A DNA stretch of 64,000 nucleotides from JALOTE01 sp031422195 (GTDB lineage Bacteria > Pseudomonadota > Alphaproteobacteria > Rhizobiales > Rhizobiaceae). The DNA is taken from NCBI GenBank assembly GCA_031422195.1, contig JANOPZ010000056.1, forward strand, positions 1 to 64,000, written 5' to 3'. The notes beneath the pieces are model-generated. The model was not told the origin of the DNA and did no database searches. It saw only the letters and a list, made by a program, of their open reading frames with translations. The position numbers and the translations under genes are program-made. Below are positions 54,549 through 61,950 of the stretch, piece after piece. Within the stretch, counting starts at the first letter, position 1; each line of letters opens with the position of its first letter.

Positions 54549-56042
54549 GTGACACCATCCTTGCTGAGTTTTGAACATGTAACAAAACGCTTTGGCGGCA
54601 CCATCGCTTTGCGTGATGTTTCCGTGTCGCTCGCAGCTGGCGAAATTCTGGCACTTTTAGGCGAAAATGGAGCTGGAAAATCGACGCTGATCAAATCTTT
54701 GGCTGGCATCCATACCCCTGATGAAGGCCGTATTCTGTTTAAGGGTGAGCCCTACCGCCATCAACCACCAAAGCCGCGTGAAAAGCAGCGGGTCGCCTTC
54801 ATTCATCAAGACCTTGGCTTGGTAGAGTGGATGACGGTCGCAGAAAACGTGGGCCTTGCCCAAGGCTTTTCGCGGAAACTAGGGCTGATTTCTTGGTCTG
54901 AGACTGAACAGCGCGCGGTTGAGGCTTTGAAAAAAGTCGGCTGCGATTTTGATCCGACACGGCGAGTGCAAGATTTAAGCCGCACTGAAAAATCGCTGGT
55001 AGCAATTGCGCGGGCACTTGCGGTTGACGCCGATGTGTTGGTGTTAGACGAGCCTACCGCCAGCCTTCCTGCCGATGAAGTCGACCGGATGTTCACGGTG
55101 CTCCGCGATTTACGGGCAAAAAATGTTGGCATGATTTATGTCTCGCACCGGTTGGATGAAATTTTCAAACTAGCCGATCGTGTGGCGGTTTTGCGGGACG
55201 GCCAACTGGTTGGCACACGTAATGTCAAAGAAACAACGCCATCTGAACTGGTTAACTTAATTGTCGGGCGTGAAGTCAAAGATCTATATGTCCGCGCTCC
55301 ACGCACCGATGGCGCTGAAACATTAAAGGTTACAAAGTTCGAAACTTTTGGTGCTGGCCCTGTGAGTTTTGCTGCCCGCGAGGGTGAGGTGTTGGGTCTG
55401 GTGGGATTGCGTGGCGCAGGCCAAGAAGCCATTGGCCGCGCTCTGTTTGGTGCGCAAACCAGCACCGGAACGGCATCACTTAATGGGAAAACACTCGACC
55501 TGACGTCGCCGCAGATTGCTCTTGATCAGGGTATAGGCCTAGTAGCCCGCGACAGAACGGAAGAGAGCGTTGCGCTTTCCTTGTCTGTGCGTGAGAACAT
55601 GTTTCTCAATCCGCTGGCGATAGGCCGCTCGCTTTTGTCATTTCTGTCGCCTGCTGCAGAAGCAAACAACACCTTATCGATTGGCAATGATGTTGGCCTG
55701 CGCCCCAATGACCCGTCTTTGCCTGTTGAAGCGTTATCTGGCGGCAATCAGCAAAAGATTGTCATAGGGCGTTGGTTGGCAACCGGGCGCAAACTATTGA
55801 TTGCAGAAGACCCAACAGCGGGAGTTGACGTCGGCGCCAAGTATGAAATTTACCGCCTTATCGCCAGCGCGTTGCAAAGCGGATTAACGGTGATCGTGGT
55901 TTCGACGGACTTTGAAGAAGTGGCCCATATTTGCCACCGTGCGCTGGTGTTTTCACGCGGACGCATCATTGCCGAAATCGACCAAAACGACTTGTCTACA
56001 CAATCCTTGATTCACGCCGCATCTGCATCTGAGGCTGCTTAA
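54549..56042 (+). CDS. Ribose-type (CUT2) sugar ABC transporter ATP-binding protein
   Basis: 497 aa with two ATPase halves as in RbsA/MglA. The first half has Walker A GENGAGKSTLIK and Walker B VLDEPTASLP, with a relaxed signature (DLSRTEKSLVAIARAL). The second has the usual degenerate Walker A (GLRGAGQEAIGR), signature LSGGNQQK and LLIAEDPTAGVDVGAK, where Glu-Asp stands in place of Asp-Glu. GTG at 54549 is used, with GGGGAG nine bases before. The permease and binding-protein genes follow. Confidence 0.93.
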   Translation: MTPSLLSFEHVTKRFGGTIALRDVSVSLAAGEILALLGENGAGKSTLIKSLAGIHTPDEGRILFKGEPYRHQPPKPREKQRVAFIHQDLGLVEWMTVAENVGLAQGFSRKLGLISWSETEQRAVEALKKVGCDFDPTRRVQDLSRTEKSLVAIARALAVDADVLVLDEPTASLPADEVDRMFTVLRDLRAKNVGMIYVSHRLDEIFKLADRVAVLRDGQLVGTRNVKETTPSELVNLIVGREVKDLYVRAPRTDGAETLKVTKFETFGAGPVSFAAREGEVLGLVGLRGAGQEAIGRALFGAQTSTGTASLNGKTLDLTSPQIALDQGIGLVARDRTEESVALSLSVRENMFLNPLAIGRSLLSFLSPAAEANNTLSIGNDVGLRPNDPSLPVEALSGGNQQKIVIGRWLATGRKLLIAEDPTAGVDVGAKYEIYRLIASALQSGLTVIVVSTDFEEVAHICHRALVFSRGRIIAEIDQNDLSTQSLIHAASASEAA

Positions 56043-56043
56043 T

Positions 56044-57066
56044 ATGAACTCGATCCAATCGACTGCGCTTGAGCCGACCCGCAGTGAATTAAAGGGCCTG
56101 ACATTTTCACAAAAATTGCTGCGCTTTTTGCCAACCTACGGTCTGGTGATTTTAGCGCTCTGCCTAATTCTTCTGTTTTCGTTGCTGTTGCCCGATACAT
56201 TTCCAACAGTTTTGAACTTGCGCTCTATCATTTCTGATAAAGCCATTATTGTGCTGCTGTCGCTTGGTGTGATGATTCCCATGTCGGCGGGCCGAATTGA
56301 TTTGACAGTCGGGTACGGCATTGTGCTTTGGCATATTTTGGCGATTTCACTACAAACCATTTATGGTTTTCACTGGATTTCAGCGGTTTTCATTGTGCTG
56401 ATGCTCGGCGGCATCATGGGTGTGCTCAACGGTCTGCTGGTTGAAGTTGCCAAAATTGATAGCTTTATTGCCACACTTGGCACTGGCACCGTGCTTTATG
56501 CGCTCGCACTCTGGCATACTGGAGGCCGGCAAATCGTCGGTGTTTTACCAAAGGATTTTTATGCGTTAAGCACCCAAATGGTGTTTGGCATACCGATCAC
56601 TGGTTATTACGTGATTTTTATCGCGCTACTAATGTGGATTATCTACGAATATTTGCCGATTGGCCGCTATCTCTATGCCATTGGAGCCAGTCCCAAAGCT
56701 GCCGCTTTGAACGGTATTCCAGTCCGCAAATATGTGATGGCTTCGTTCGTTGCGTCAGGCCTTTTGACCGCACTTGCGGGTGTTTTGCTCGCATCCAAAT
56801 TGCGCATCGGTCAGGCCAGTGTTGGCCTCGAGTTTTTGCTACCCGCTTTGGTTGGCGCGTTTCTGGGTTCCACCACCATTAAACCGGGGCGTGTCAACGT
56901 CTGGGGCACGATGGTTGGCATCATCATTCTTGCGGTCGGTATTTCCGGCATTCAGCAATTCGGCGGCTCATTTTGGGTTGAGCCGATGTTTAACGGCGTA
57001 ACGCTCATCGTAGCGATCGGCATTGCCGGATATGCCCAAAGACGAAAAGGCGCTGCAAAAAAATAG
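56044..57066 (+). CDS. Ribose-type (CUT2) sugar ABC transporter permease
   Basis: A 340-aa RbsC-like permease with about 8-10 membrane helices. Typical blocks are MIPMSAGRIDLTVGYGIVL, GVLNGLLVEVAKIDSFIATLGT, and AIGASPKAAALNGIPVRKYV (contact with the ATPase). It starts one base after the ATPase stop. A homodimer would pair with the ATPase and the periplasmic binding protein. Confidence 0.94.
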   Translation: MNSIQSTALEPTRSELKGLTFSQKLLRFLPTYGLVILALCLILLFSLLLPDTFPTVLNLRSIISDKAIIVLLSLGVMIPMSAGRIDLTVGYGIVLWHILAISLQTIYGFHWISAVFIVLMLGGIMGVLNGLLVEVAKIDSFIATLGTGTVLYALALWHTGGRQIVGVLPKDFYALSTQMVFGIPITGYYVIFIALLMWIIYEYLPIGRYLYAIGASPKAAALNGIPVRKYVMASFVASGLLTALAGVLLASKLRIGQASVGLEFLLPALVGAFLGSTTIKPGRVNVWGTMVGIIILAVGISGIQQFGGSFWVEPMFNGVTLIVAIGIAGYAQRRKGAAKK

Positions 57067-57105
57067 CGTCACTTTCACTCAATAAACAGCAAACGGGAGG
57101 AAACC

Positions 57106-58155
57106 ATGCTGAAACGTACGTTCCTGAAATGCCTGCTCACAGGCTCTATGTTAATGGGCGTGGGCCTAGCTGCCCATGCCCAAGAATTTGACGGCCCCAC
57201 TACCGGCCCAAAAGCTGCAGAGGGAAAATCCATTGTGGTACTGGCTGCTGACTTGAAAAACGGCGGCATTCTCGGCGTCACAAATGGCATTGAAGAAGCC
57301 GCCAAAAAAATCGGATGGACAGTCAAAGTGCTTGATGGCGCTGGATCAGTGCAAAGCCGCGCTGCCGCTGTTGGTCAAGCGCTTGCTTTGAAGCCGGATG
57401 GAATAGTGATCAATGGTTTTGATGCAACAGAACAAAGCGCTGCACTGGAAGGCGTTACTGCTGCAAAAATTCCGATGGTATCTTGGCATTCTGGACCTAA
57501 AATTGGCTGCGATGCACCAGGCGGTATCTTTGCAAACGTCTCGACCGACGCCATGGACGTTTCCAAAAAAGCTGCTGAATGGGCATTGACCGATGGCGGC
57601 GGCAAGGCCGGTGTCGTAATTTTTACGGATTCAACCTATACGATTGCTATTTTGAAGGCTGCCAAGATGAAAGAAATCATCGAAGGCAGTGGCGGCAAAG
57701 TGCTTGAGTGGGTCGATACGCCAATTGCCGAAACCTCAACTCGTATGGGACCACTGACCACAACATTGTTGCAGAAACATGGTGCGGCTTGGACGCATTC
57801 TTTGGCGATCAACGATTTGTACTTTGACTTTATGGGTCCATCGTTAGCTGCTGCCGGTATTGCCGGCGATGCCAGCCCGAAAGCCGGTTCTGCCGGTGAT
57901 GGCTCAGAAGCTGCCTTCCAGCGCATTCGTGCCAACGAATATCAGGCGGTTACCGTTGCTGAGCCTCTCAATTTGCAGGGTTGGCAATTGGTGGATGAGT
58001 TGAACCGCGCTGTCTCTGGCGAAGCCTGTTCGGGCTACATCACAGCACCCGCGTTGGTAACACAAGATGGCCTCAAAGCCTCGGGTGATTCCAATCAGTT
58101 CGACCCGCAGAACGGCTACCGTGATGCTTACGCGAAGATCTGGGGCAAAATGTAA
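57106..58155 (+). CDS. Sugar ABC transporter substrate-binding protein
   Basis: A 349-aa periplasmic binding protein of the ribose/LacI-like fold (Peripla_BP_4). A signal peptide covers about residues 1-25 (MLKRTFLKCLLTGSMLMGVG, cleavage at AHAQ). The first lobe begins at KSIVVLAADLKNGGI and the hinge-crossing sites follow the family plan. The regulatory context suggests a sugar acid or related polyol as ligand. GGGAGG precedes the ATG. A strong terminator follows the gene. Confidence 0.92.
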   Translation: MLKRTFLKCLLTGSMLMGVGLAAHAQEFDGPTTGPKAAEGKSIVVLAADLKNGGILGVTNGIEEAAKKIGWTVKVLDGAGSVQSRAAAVGQALALKPDGIVINGFDATEQSAALEGVTAAKIPMVSWHSGPKIGCDAPGGIFANVSTDAMDVSKKAAEWALTDGGGKAGVVIFTDSTYTIAILKAAKMKEIIEGSGGKVLEWVDTPIAETSTRMGPLTTTLLQKHGAAWTHSLAINDLYFDFMGPSLAAAGIAGDASPKAGSAGDGSEAAFQRIRANEYQAVTVAEPLNLQGWQLVDELNRAVSGEACSGYITAPALVTQDGLKASGDSNQFDPQNGYRDAYAKIWGKM

Positions 58156-58164
58156 ATCAATCTG

Positions 58165-58191
58165 GGCGCGGTTTTGGCCGCGCCTTTTTTT
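58165..58191 (+). terminator. Terminator after the sugar-binding protein gene
   Basis: Hairpin GGCGCGG-TTTTGG-CCGCGCC followed by seven T (58185-58191). It lies 10 bases after the stop and 15 bases before the next ATG, so it may limit readthrough into the 111-aa gene rather than end the operon completely. Confidence 0.92.
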
Positions 58192-58205
58192 ATCAGGAAA
58201 ATAAC

Positions 58206-58541
58206 ATGCTGATCCGTTGTGCGTTTTTTGAAGGCCATGTCAAAACTGGCCAAGAGTCAGCTTTTGCATCTTTTGTAAAAGAACGTTTGGTTCCATTATG
58301 GACGCGGTTTCCAGGAGCTGACGAAGTGCGCGTTTTGCGTCAAACTCAGTCTGACACCGAACAGCCGCATTATGCTATGGTCTTGCAAATATGCTATCCA
58401 AACAGTGCAGCTATTGAAATGGCGCTCAAATCAGATGTGAGAAACCAAAGCCGCGCAGAAACCGCAGAATTGGTGAAAATGTTTGACGGCCGAATATTTC
58501 ACACAGTCTTTGAAGTGCCGCATGCGGCCATCCTAACCTAA
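58206..58541 (+). CDS. Hypothetical small protein, possible dimeric alpha/beta-barrel fold
   Basis: A 111-aa protein whose strand-helix-strand pattern (MLIRCAFFEGHV, SFVKERLVPLWTRFPGADEVRVLR, HYAMVLQICYPNSAAIEMALKS) is reminiscent of the dimeric alpha/beta-barrel superfamily that includes EthD-like and monooxygenase-like proteins and mutarotases. It has a good ribosome-binding site (AGGA seven bases before the ATG). It follows the sugar importer, separated by a terminator, so a mutarotase-like or catabolic side role is possible but unproven. Confidence 0.65.
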   Translation: MLIRCAFFEGHVKTGQESAFASFVKERLVPLWTRFPGADEVRVLRQTQSDTEQPHYAMVLQICYPNSAAIEMALKSDVRNQSRAETAELVKMFDGRIFHTVFEVPHAAILT

Positions 58542-58653
58542 CTGAAAATCTGCCCTTAAGTTGCAATCATCTGCTTTTGAACCAAACCAGTTGCGCGGTA
58601 TTTTCTATAGACGGCATTGAAGTTGGTGTCGGTCAGATCGGTTGCAAATTCGG

Positions 58654-59178
58654 TTATGGCTTCACCATTAAACAATCAGCACACGTACCGCGCAGCTCCA
58701 CTACTGAGTGGTCTAGTGCGAAACCGGTTTTTGCTGACATTGACCGGATTTCATTTGAAAGCTGGCCGTCTTGCACTTCGTCCACTTTCCCGCACGTGCT
58801 GCAAATAGCGAACGCTACGTTGTCAGCGCCATCGCAACCAATATGTTGGCAGGCAACAAATGCATTCAAACTCTCAATCCGGTGTACAAAACCAAGTTCC
58901 ACCAATTTATCCAACGCGCGATAAACTTGTAAAGGTGCGCGCAAACCCTCCCCGCGCAAAATGTCCAGAATGGCATATGCACTCAAAGGCTTTTTCACAT
59001 TGTTGAGTGCTGCCAGAACCAAAGCCTGGTTGCGGGTCAGCTCAGCAGTTGCATGCGCATCACCATGATATTTTTGATGTGGCGCGTGCCCGTGGGAATG
59101 ATCGTGTGAATGCTCGTGCGAGTGCCCGTGTGAATGATCGTGCGATTGATCATGCGATTGGTTGTAATCTTTTCCCAT
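58654..59178 (-). CDS. zur: Zinc uptake regulator Zur with His-rich N-terminus
   Basis: A 174-aa Fur-family repressor. The winged-helix part (LTRNQALVLAALNNVKKPLS, then VYRALDKLVELGFVHRIES) and the metal sites (ACQHIGCDG, CSTCGKVDEV, CADC at the end) match Zur. Residues about 7-42 form a His-rich tract of repeated HSHDHSHG-like units not usual in this family. ATG at 59178 is one base after the znuB stop; the frame opens further upstream at 59214. It is the last gene of znuC-znuB-zur. Confidence 0.92.
   Translation of the reverse strand: MGKDYNQSHDQSHDHSHGHSHEHSHDHSHGHAPHQKYHGDAHATAELTRNQALVLAALNNVKKPLSAYAILDILRGEGLRAPLQVYRALDKLVELGFVHRIESLNAFVACQHIGCDGADNVAFAICSTCGKVDEVQDGQLSNEIRSMSAKTGFALDHSVVELRGTCADCLMVKP
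59098..59157 (-). repeat. Degenerate short repeat encoding His-rich tract of Zur
   Basis: Repeats of a 12-base pattern (variants of GTGTGAATGATC and GCGAGTGCTCGT on the plus strand) that code for alternating His-Ser/His-Asp/His-Gly/His-Glu. Such a repeat can change length by slippage in steps that keep the frame. Confidence 0.65.
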
Positions 59179-59179
59179 T

Positions 59180-59989
59180 TTATGGCTTTGCCACATTAGG
59201 AAGCAATTTCGCAAGCGGTGTCAGGCTTGAAACAAAAAGCGCTAATGCCGCGACCACAATGCTCGGCCCTGACGGAGTGTCAAACTGAAGAGAGCCAAAC
59301 AAACCGGTTAGCACCGCCGCGACCCCGCACAGTGCGGCTATAATAGCCATTTGCTCTGGTCCAAAAGCAAACCGCCTCGCTGTCGCAGCCGGTATAATCA
59401 GCATAGCTGTAATCAACAAAACACCAGTGATCTTCATTGAAATAGCCACAATCACCGCGAGCAGGAGCATAAAAATCAAATTGGCGCGCTCGCCTTTAAC
59501 GCCTTCTGCATGGGCGAGTTCTGCACTAACCGTGACCGCAAACAAAGGCTTCCAAATCAATGCAAGTACCGCCAGCACCACAGCGCCGCCGCCATAAATC
59601 ACCGCAATATCAAGTTTGGAAATTGCCAGAATGTCGCCGAACAACAGCCCCATGAGGTCGAACCTGATCCACGTCATAAACGCCAAAACAACAAGCCCGA
59701 TGGCCAATGACGAATGCGCGAGCAAGCCCAATAGAGCATCTGCAGAAAGCGAGGCCCGCTTTTGCATGCTCATTAACGCGAGAGAAACGACAACAGACAC
59801 AACAAACACTGAAAGCGTCAAATTGACGTTCATCAGCAAACCAAGCGCCACGCCAAGAAGCGCCGCATGGGAAAGCGTATCGCCAAAATAGGCCATGCGT
59901 CGCCAAATGATAAAACAACCAATCGGGCCGGTAACCAGCGCAACGCCTAAGCCGCCGACAATTGCGCGGGTGAAAAAATCATCCAGCAT
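59180..59989 (-). CDS. znuB: Zinc ABC transporter permease ZnuB
   Basis: A 269-aa ABC-3-type metal permease with about eight helices. MLDDFFTRAIVGGLGVALVTGPIGCFIIWRRMAYFGDTLSHAALLGVALG is the usual N-terminal region (given here only as its position, residues 1-50: key pieces RRMAYFGDTLSHAALLG). Later LLITAMLIIPAATAR is also typical. The start at 59989 overlaps the znuC 3' end by 11 bases; the frame extends to 60181, but that part is only antisense-frame reading through znuC. Confidence 0.94.
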   Translation of the reverse strand: MLDDFFTRAIVGGLGVALVTGPIGCFIIWRRMAYFGDTLSHAALLGVALGLLMNVNLTLSVFVVSVVVSLALMSMQKRASLSADALLGLLAHSSLAIGLVVLAFMTWIRFDLMGLLFGDILAISKLDIAVIYGGGAVVLAVLALIWKPLFAVTVSAELAHAEGVKGERANLIFMLLLAVIVAISMKITGVLLITAMLIIPAATARRFAFGPEQMAIIAALCGVAAVLTGLFGSLQFDTPSGPSIVVAALALFVSSLTPLAKLLPNVAKP

Positions 59990-60812
59990 GATTTCCAGCC
60001 TTATCGTTGGAGTGGTCGTGGTGATGCCCGTCGTCCGGGTGGCAATGATCGGTGATTGAACCATCGGCATGTGCCACGCGCCCGTCAGGCAAATGCTCGT
60101 GGTCATGATGGTGCTCGTAAATGGCAAAAGACGCCGAGGCCCGCTGACCAAACAACTGCTGATAAGCAGCGCTTGTCGCAACGGCGCGCGGTGTACCTTG
60201 GCAACACATATGACCGTTTAAGCAAATCACCTGGTCTGTCGCTGCCATCACCACATGCAGATCATGGCTTACCATCAAAATGCCACAACCGGTTTCATCG
60301 CGTACACTGCCGATCAAATCATAAAGGGCCGCCTCGCCATTGAAATCAACGCCCTGTACCGGCTCATCCAGCACCAACAAATTTGGCTTACGGGCAATTG
60401 CCCGCGCCAGCATCACGCGTTGAAGTTCGCCACCGGAAAGGTTGTGGATTTCTGATTTTGCCAATCCGCTCACACCTGTTTGTGCCAAAGCAGTAGCACT
60501 GTCTTTTGCAGCCACATCGCCGGTCAGCCGCATAAAGCGCTCAACACTTAGGGGTAACGTCCAATCCACACTCAACTTTTGTGGAACATAACCCACCTTC
60601 AATCCGGCTTGGCGCGTAACGCTACCTTCGTTTGGCGTCACAATGCCTAAAGCCACCTTGGTGCTTGTTGATTTGCCGGAACCATTTGGGCCAATCAAAG
60701 TGACGATTTCGCCTGCACGAACAGAAAACGAAATCCCGCGCACGATCCAGCGGCCACTGCGCAAAACACCGCAGTTTTGCAATTCGACAAGCGATTCTTT
60801 GGTTGACAGCAA
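59979..60812 (-). CDS. znuC: Zinc ABC transporter ATP-binding protein ZnuC
   Basis: A 277-aa ATPase with Walker A GPNGSGKSTSTK, signature LSGGELQRVMLARAI, Walker B LLVLDEPVQGVD and the switch His in MVSHDLHVV. The C-terminal 45 residues are His/Asp-rich (YEHHHDHEH, DDGHHHDHSN), a likely zinc-binding tail common in ZnuC. TTG at 60812 is used because GGAG lies eight bases upstream; the frame reaches 60863. First gene of znuC-znuB-zur, divergent from znuA. Confidence 0.93.
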   Translation of the reverse strand: MLSTKESLVELQNCGVLRSGRWIVRGISFSVRAGEIVTLIGPNGSGKSTSTKVALGIVTPNEGSVTRQAGLKVGYVPQKLSVDWTLPLSVERFMRLTGDVAAKDSATALAQTGVSGLAKSEIHNLSGGELQRVMLARAIARKPNLLVLDEPVQGVDFNGEAALYDLIGSVRDETGCGILMVSHDLHVVMAATDQVICLNGHMCCQGTPRAVATSAAYQQLFGQRASASFAIYEHHHDHEHLPDGRVAHADGSITDHCHPDDGHHHDHSNDKAGNHAG

Positions 60813-60861
60813 TTGAATAACTCCACGTGAGTAGCGCAATAGCATCAAAAATGCATGTTGC

Positions 60862-60883
60862 ATATGTTATATAGTTACACTAA
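60862..60883. promoter_or_regulatory. Possible Zur box between znuC and znuA
   Basis: The sequence TGTTATATAGTTACA (60865-60879) resembles the left half of the Zur-box pattern TGTTATAnTATAACA, but the right half is poor. Its position in the znuC/znuA divergent gap is right. Weak by eye. Confidence 0.35.
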
Positions 60884-60928
60884 ACGTCTTTGGTATAATT
60901 GGCCCATCGGTCCTCAAAGGTATTTGCC

Positions 60929-61870
60929 ATGTCCTTAATTCGAACAGCAGTTTTAGCCATCGTATTGTTCAGCAGCACTTCAAATTTTGCATTTGCAGAA
61001 ATTAAAGTGTTGGCCTCTATCAAACCGGTGCACTCATTGGTGGCCTCAATCATGGAGGGCGTGGGCACGCCATCGCTCATTGTTCAAGGCGCAGGCTCGC
61101 CACACACTTATAGTTTGAAGCCATCACAAGCTAATGAGTTGCAAAATGCCGACGTGGTTTTTTGGGTAGGCCACGAATTAGAATCGTTCCTTGAAAAACC
61201 AATCGAGACAATTGCAACCAAGGCCAAAGCCGTGTCACTTTTAGACACCCAAGGCATAAAAGTTCTTTCGCCGCGCGAAACCGGCAATTTTGAAGAGCAT
61301 GCCGACGACGACGCCGCTGGTCATGCCCACGCCCATGACCACGTCGAAGAGGTTGACGCACATGTCTGGCTTGACCCGCAAAATGCACTTTTAATGGCCG
61401 CTGAAATTGAAAGAACTCTGGTTGCAGCCGACCCCGCCAACGCCGCCAAATTTACCGCAAATGCCGCCAAACTAAAATCAGAAATCACTGCTTTGCAAAC
61501 CGAAATTCAAACCATTTTGGCGCCAGTCAAAGACAAGGGTTTTATCGTGTTTCATGATGCTTACCAATATTTTGAAACCCGGTTCGGCGCTAAAGTGTTG
61601 GGTTCTATTACGGCCAGCCCCGAAGTTATGCCCGGCGCAGAACGTTTAATCGAATTGAAAGCGAAGTTGACCGAACTTAAAGCATCATGTGTGTTTGCCG
61701 AGCCGAATTTTGAACCCAAACTCGTAAAGGCCATTGTTGAAGGCACACCGGCCAAAACTGGCACGCTTGATCCTGAAGCATCAGGCCTTGCCGAAGGCCC
61801 TCCCCTATACGCCAACATGATGCGCGGTCTTGCAACATCCATTCGTGATTGCTTGGCGCAAGCCAGTTGA
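60929..61870 (+). CDS. znuA: Zinc ABC transporter substrate-binding protein ZnuA
   Basis: A 313-aa cluster A-I binding protein. A signal peptide (MSLIRTAVLAIVLFSSTSNF, cleavage near AFA) is followed by ASIKPVHSLVASIMEG, a metal-binding His in GSPHTYSLKPSQA, a His/Asp-rich loop around HADDDAAGHAHAHDHVEE (about residues 124-142), HVWLDPQNA, FHDAYQYFETRFG and the final metal-site Glu/Asp region. The His-rich loop indicates zinc rather than manganese. ATG at 60929 is used; the frame begins at 60899. Confidence 0.95.
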   Translation: MSLIRTAVLAIVLFSSTSNFAFAEIKVLASIKPVHSLVASIMEGVGTPSLIVQGAGSPHTYSLKPSQANELQNADVVFWVGHELESFLEKPIETIATKAKAVSLLDTQGIKVLSPRETGNFEEHADDDAAGHAHAHDHVEEVDAHVWLDPQNALLMAAEIERTLVAADPANAAKFTANAAKLKSEITALQTEIQTILAPVKDKGFIVFHDAYQYFETRFGAKVLGSITASPEVMPGAERLIELKAKLTELKASCVFAEPNFEPKLVKAIVEGTPAKTGTLDPEASGLAEGPPLYANMMRGLATSIRDCLAQAS

Positions 61871-61950
61871 TTGTTTTTGCTTGATTAGTGAGCCGCTTTA
61901 GCGTCAATTTCTCCCCATAAATTTATATTGGCGCTGCCTCGGGAGAAGTT

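Noticed and set aside
49064..58541. Sugar-acid island as a recent mobile acquisition
   Set aside because: No integrase, tRNA junction, flanking repeats or clear change in base composition could be seen; only gene content suggests an accessory unit.
59990..60181. Upstream extension of znuB (64 residues)
   Set aside because: It is an out-of-frame reading of the His-rich znuC tail; the permease begins at MLDDFF.
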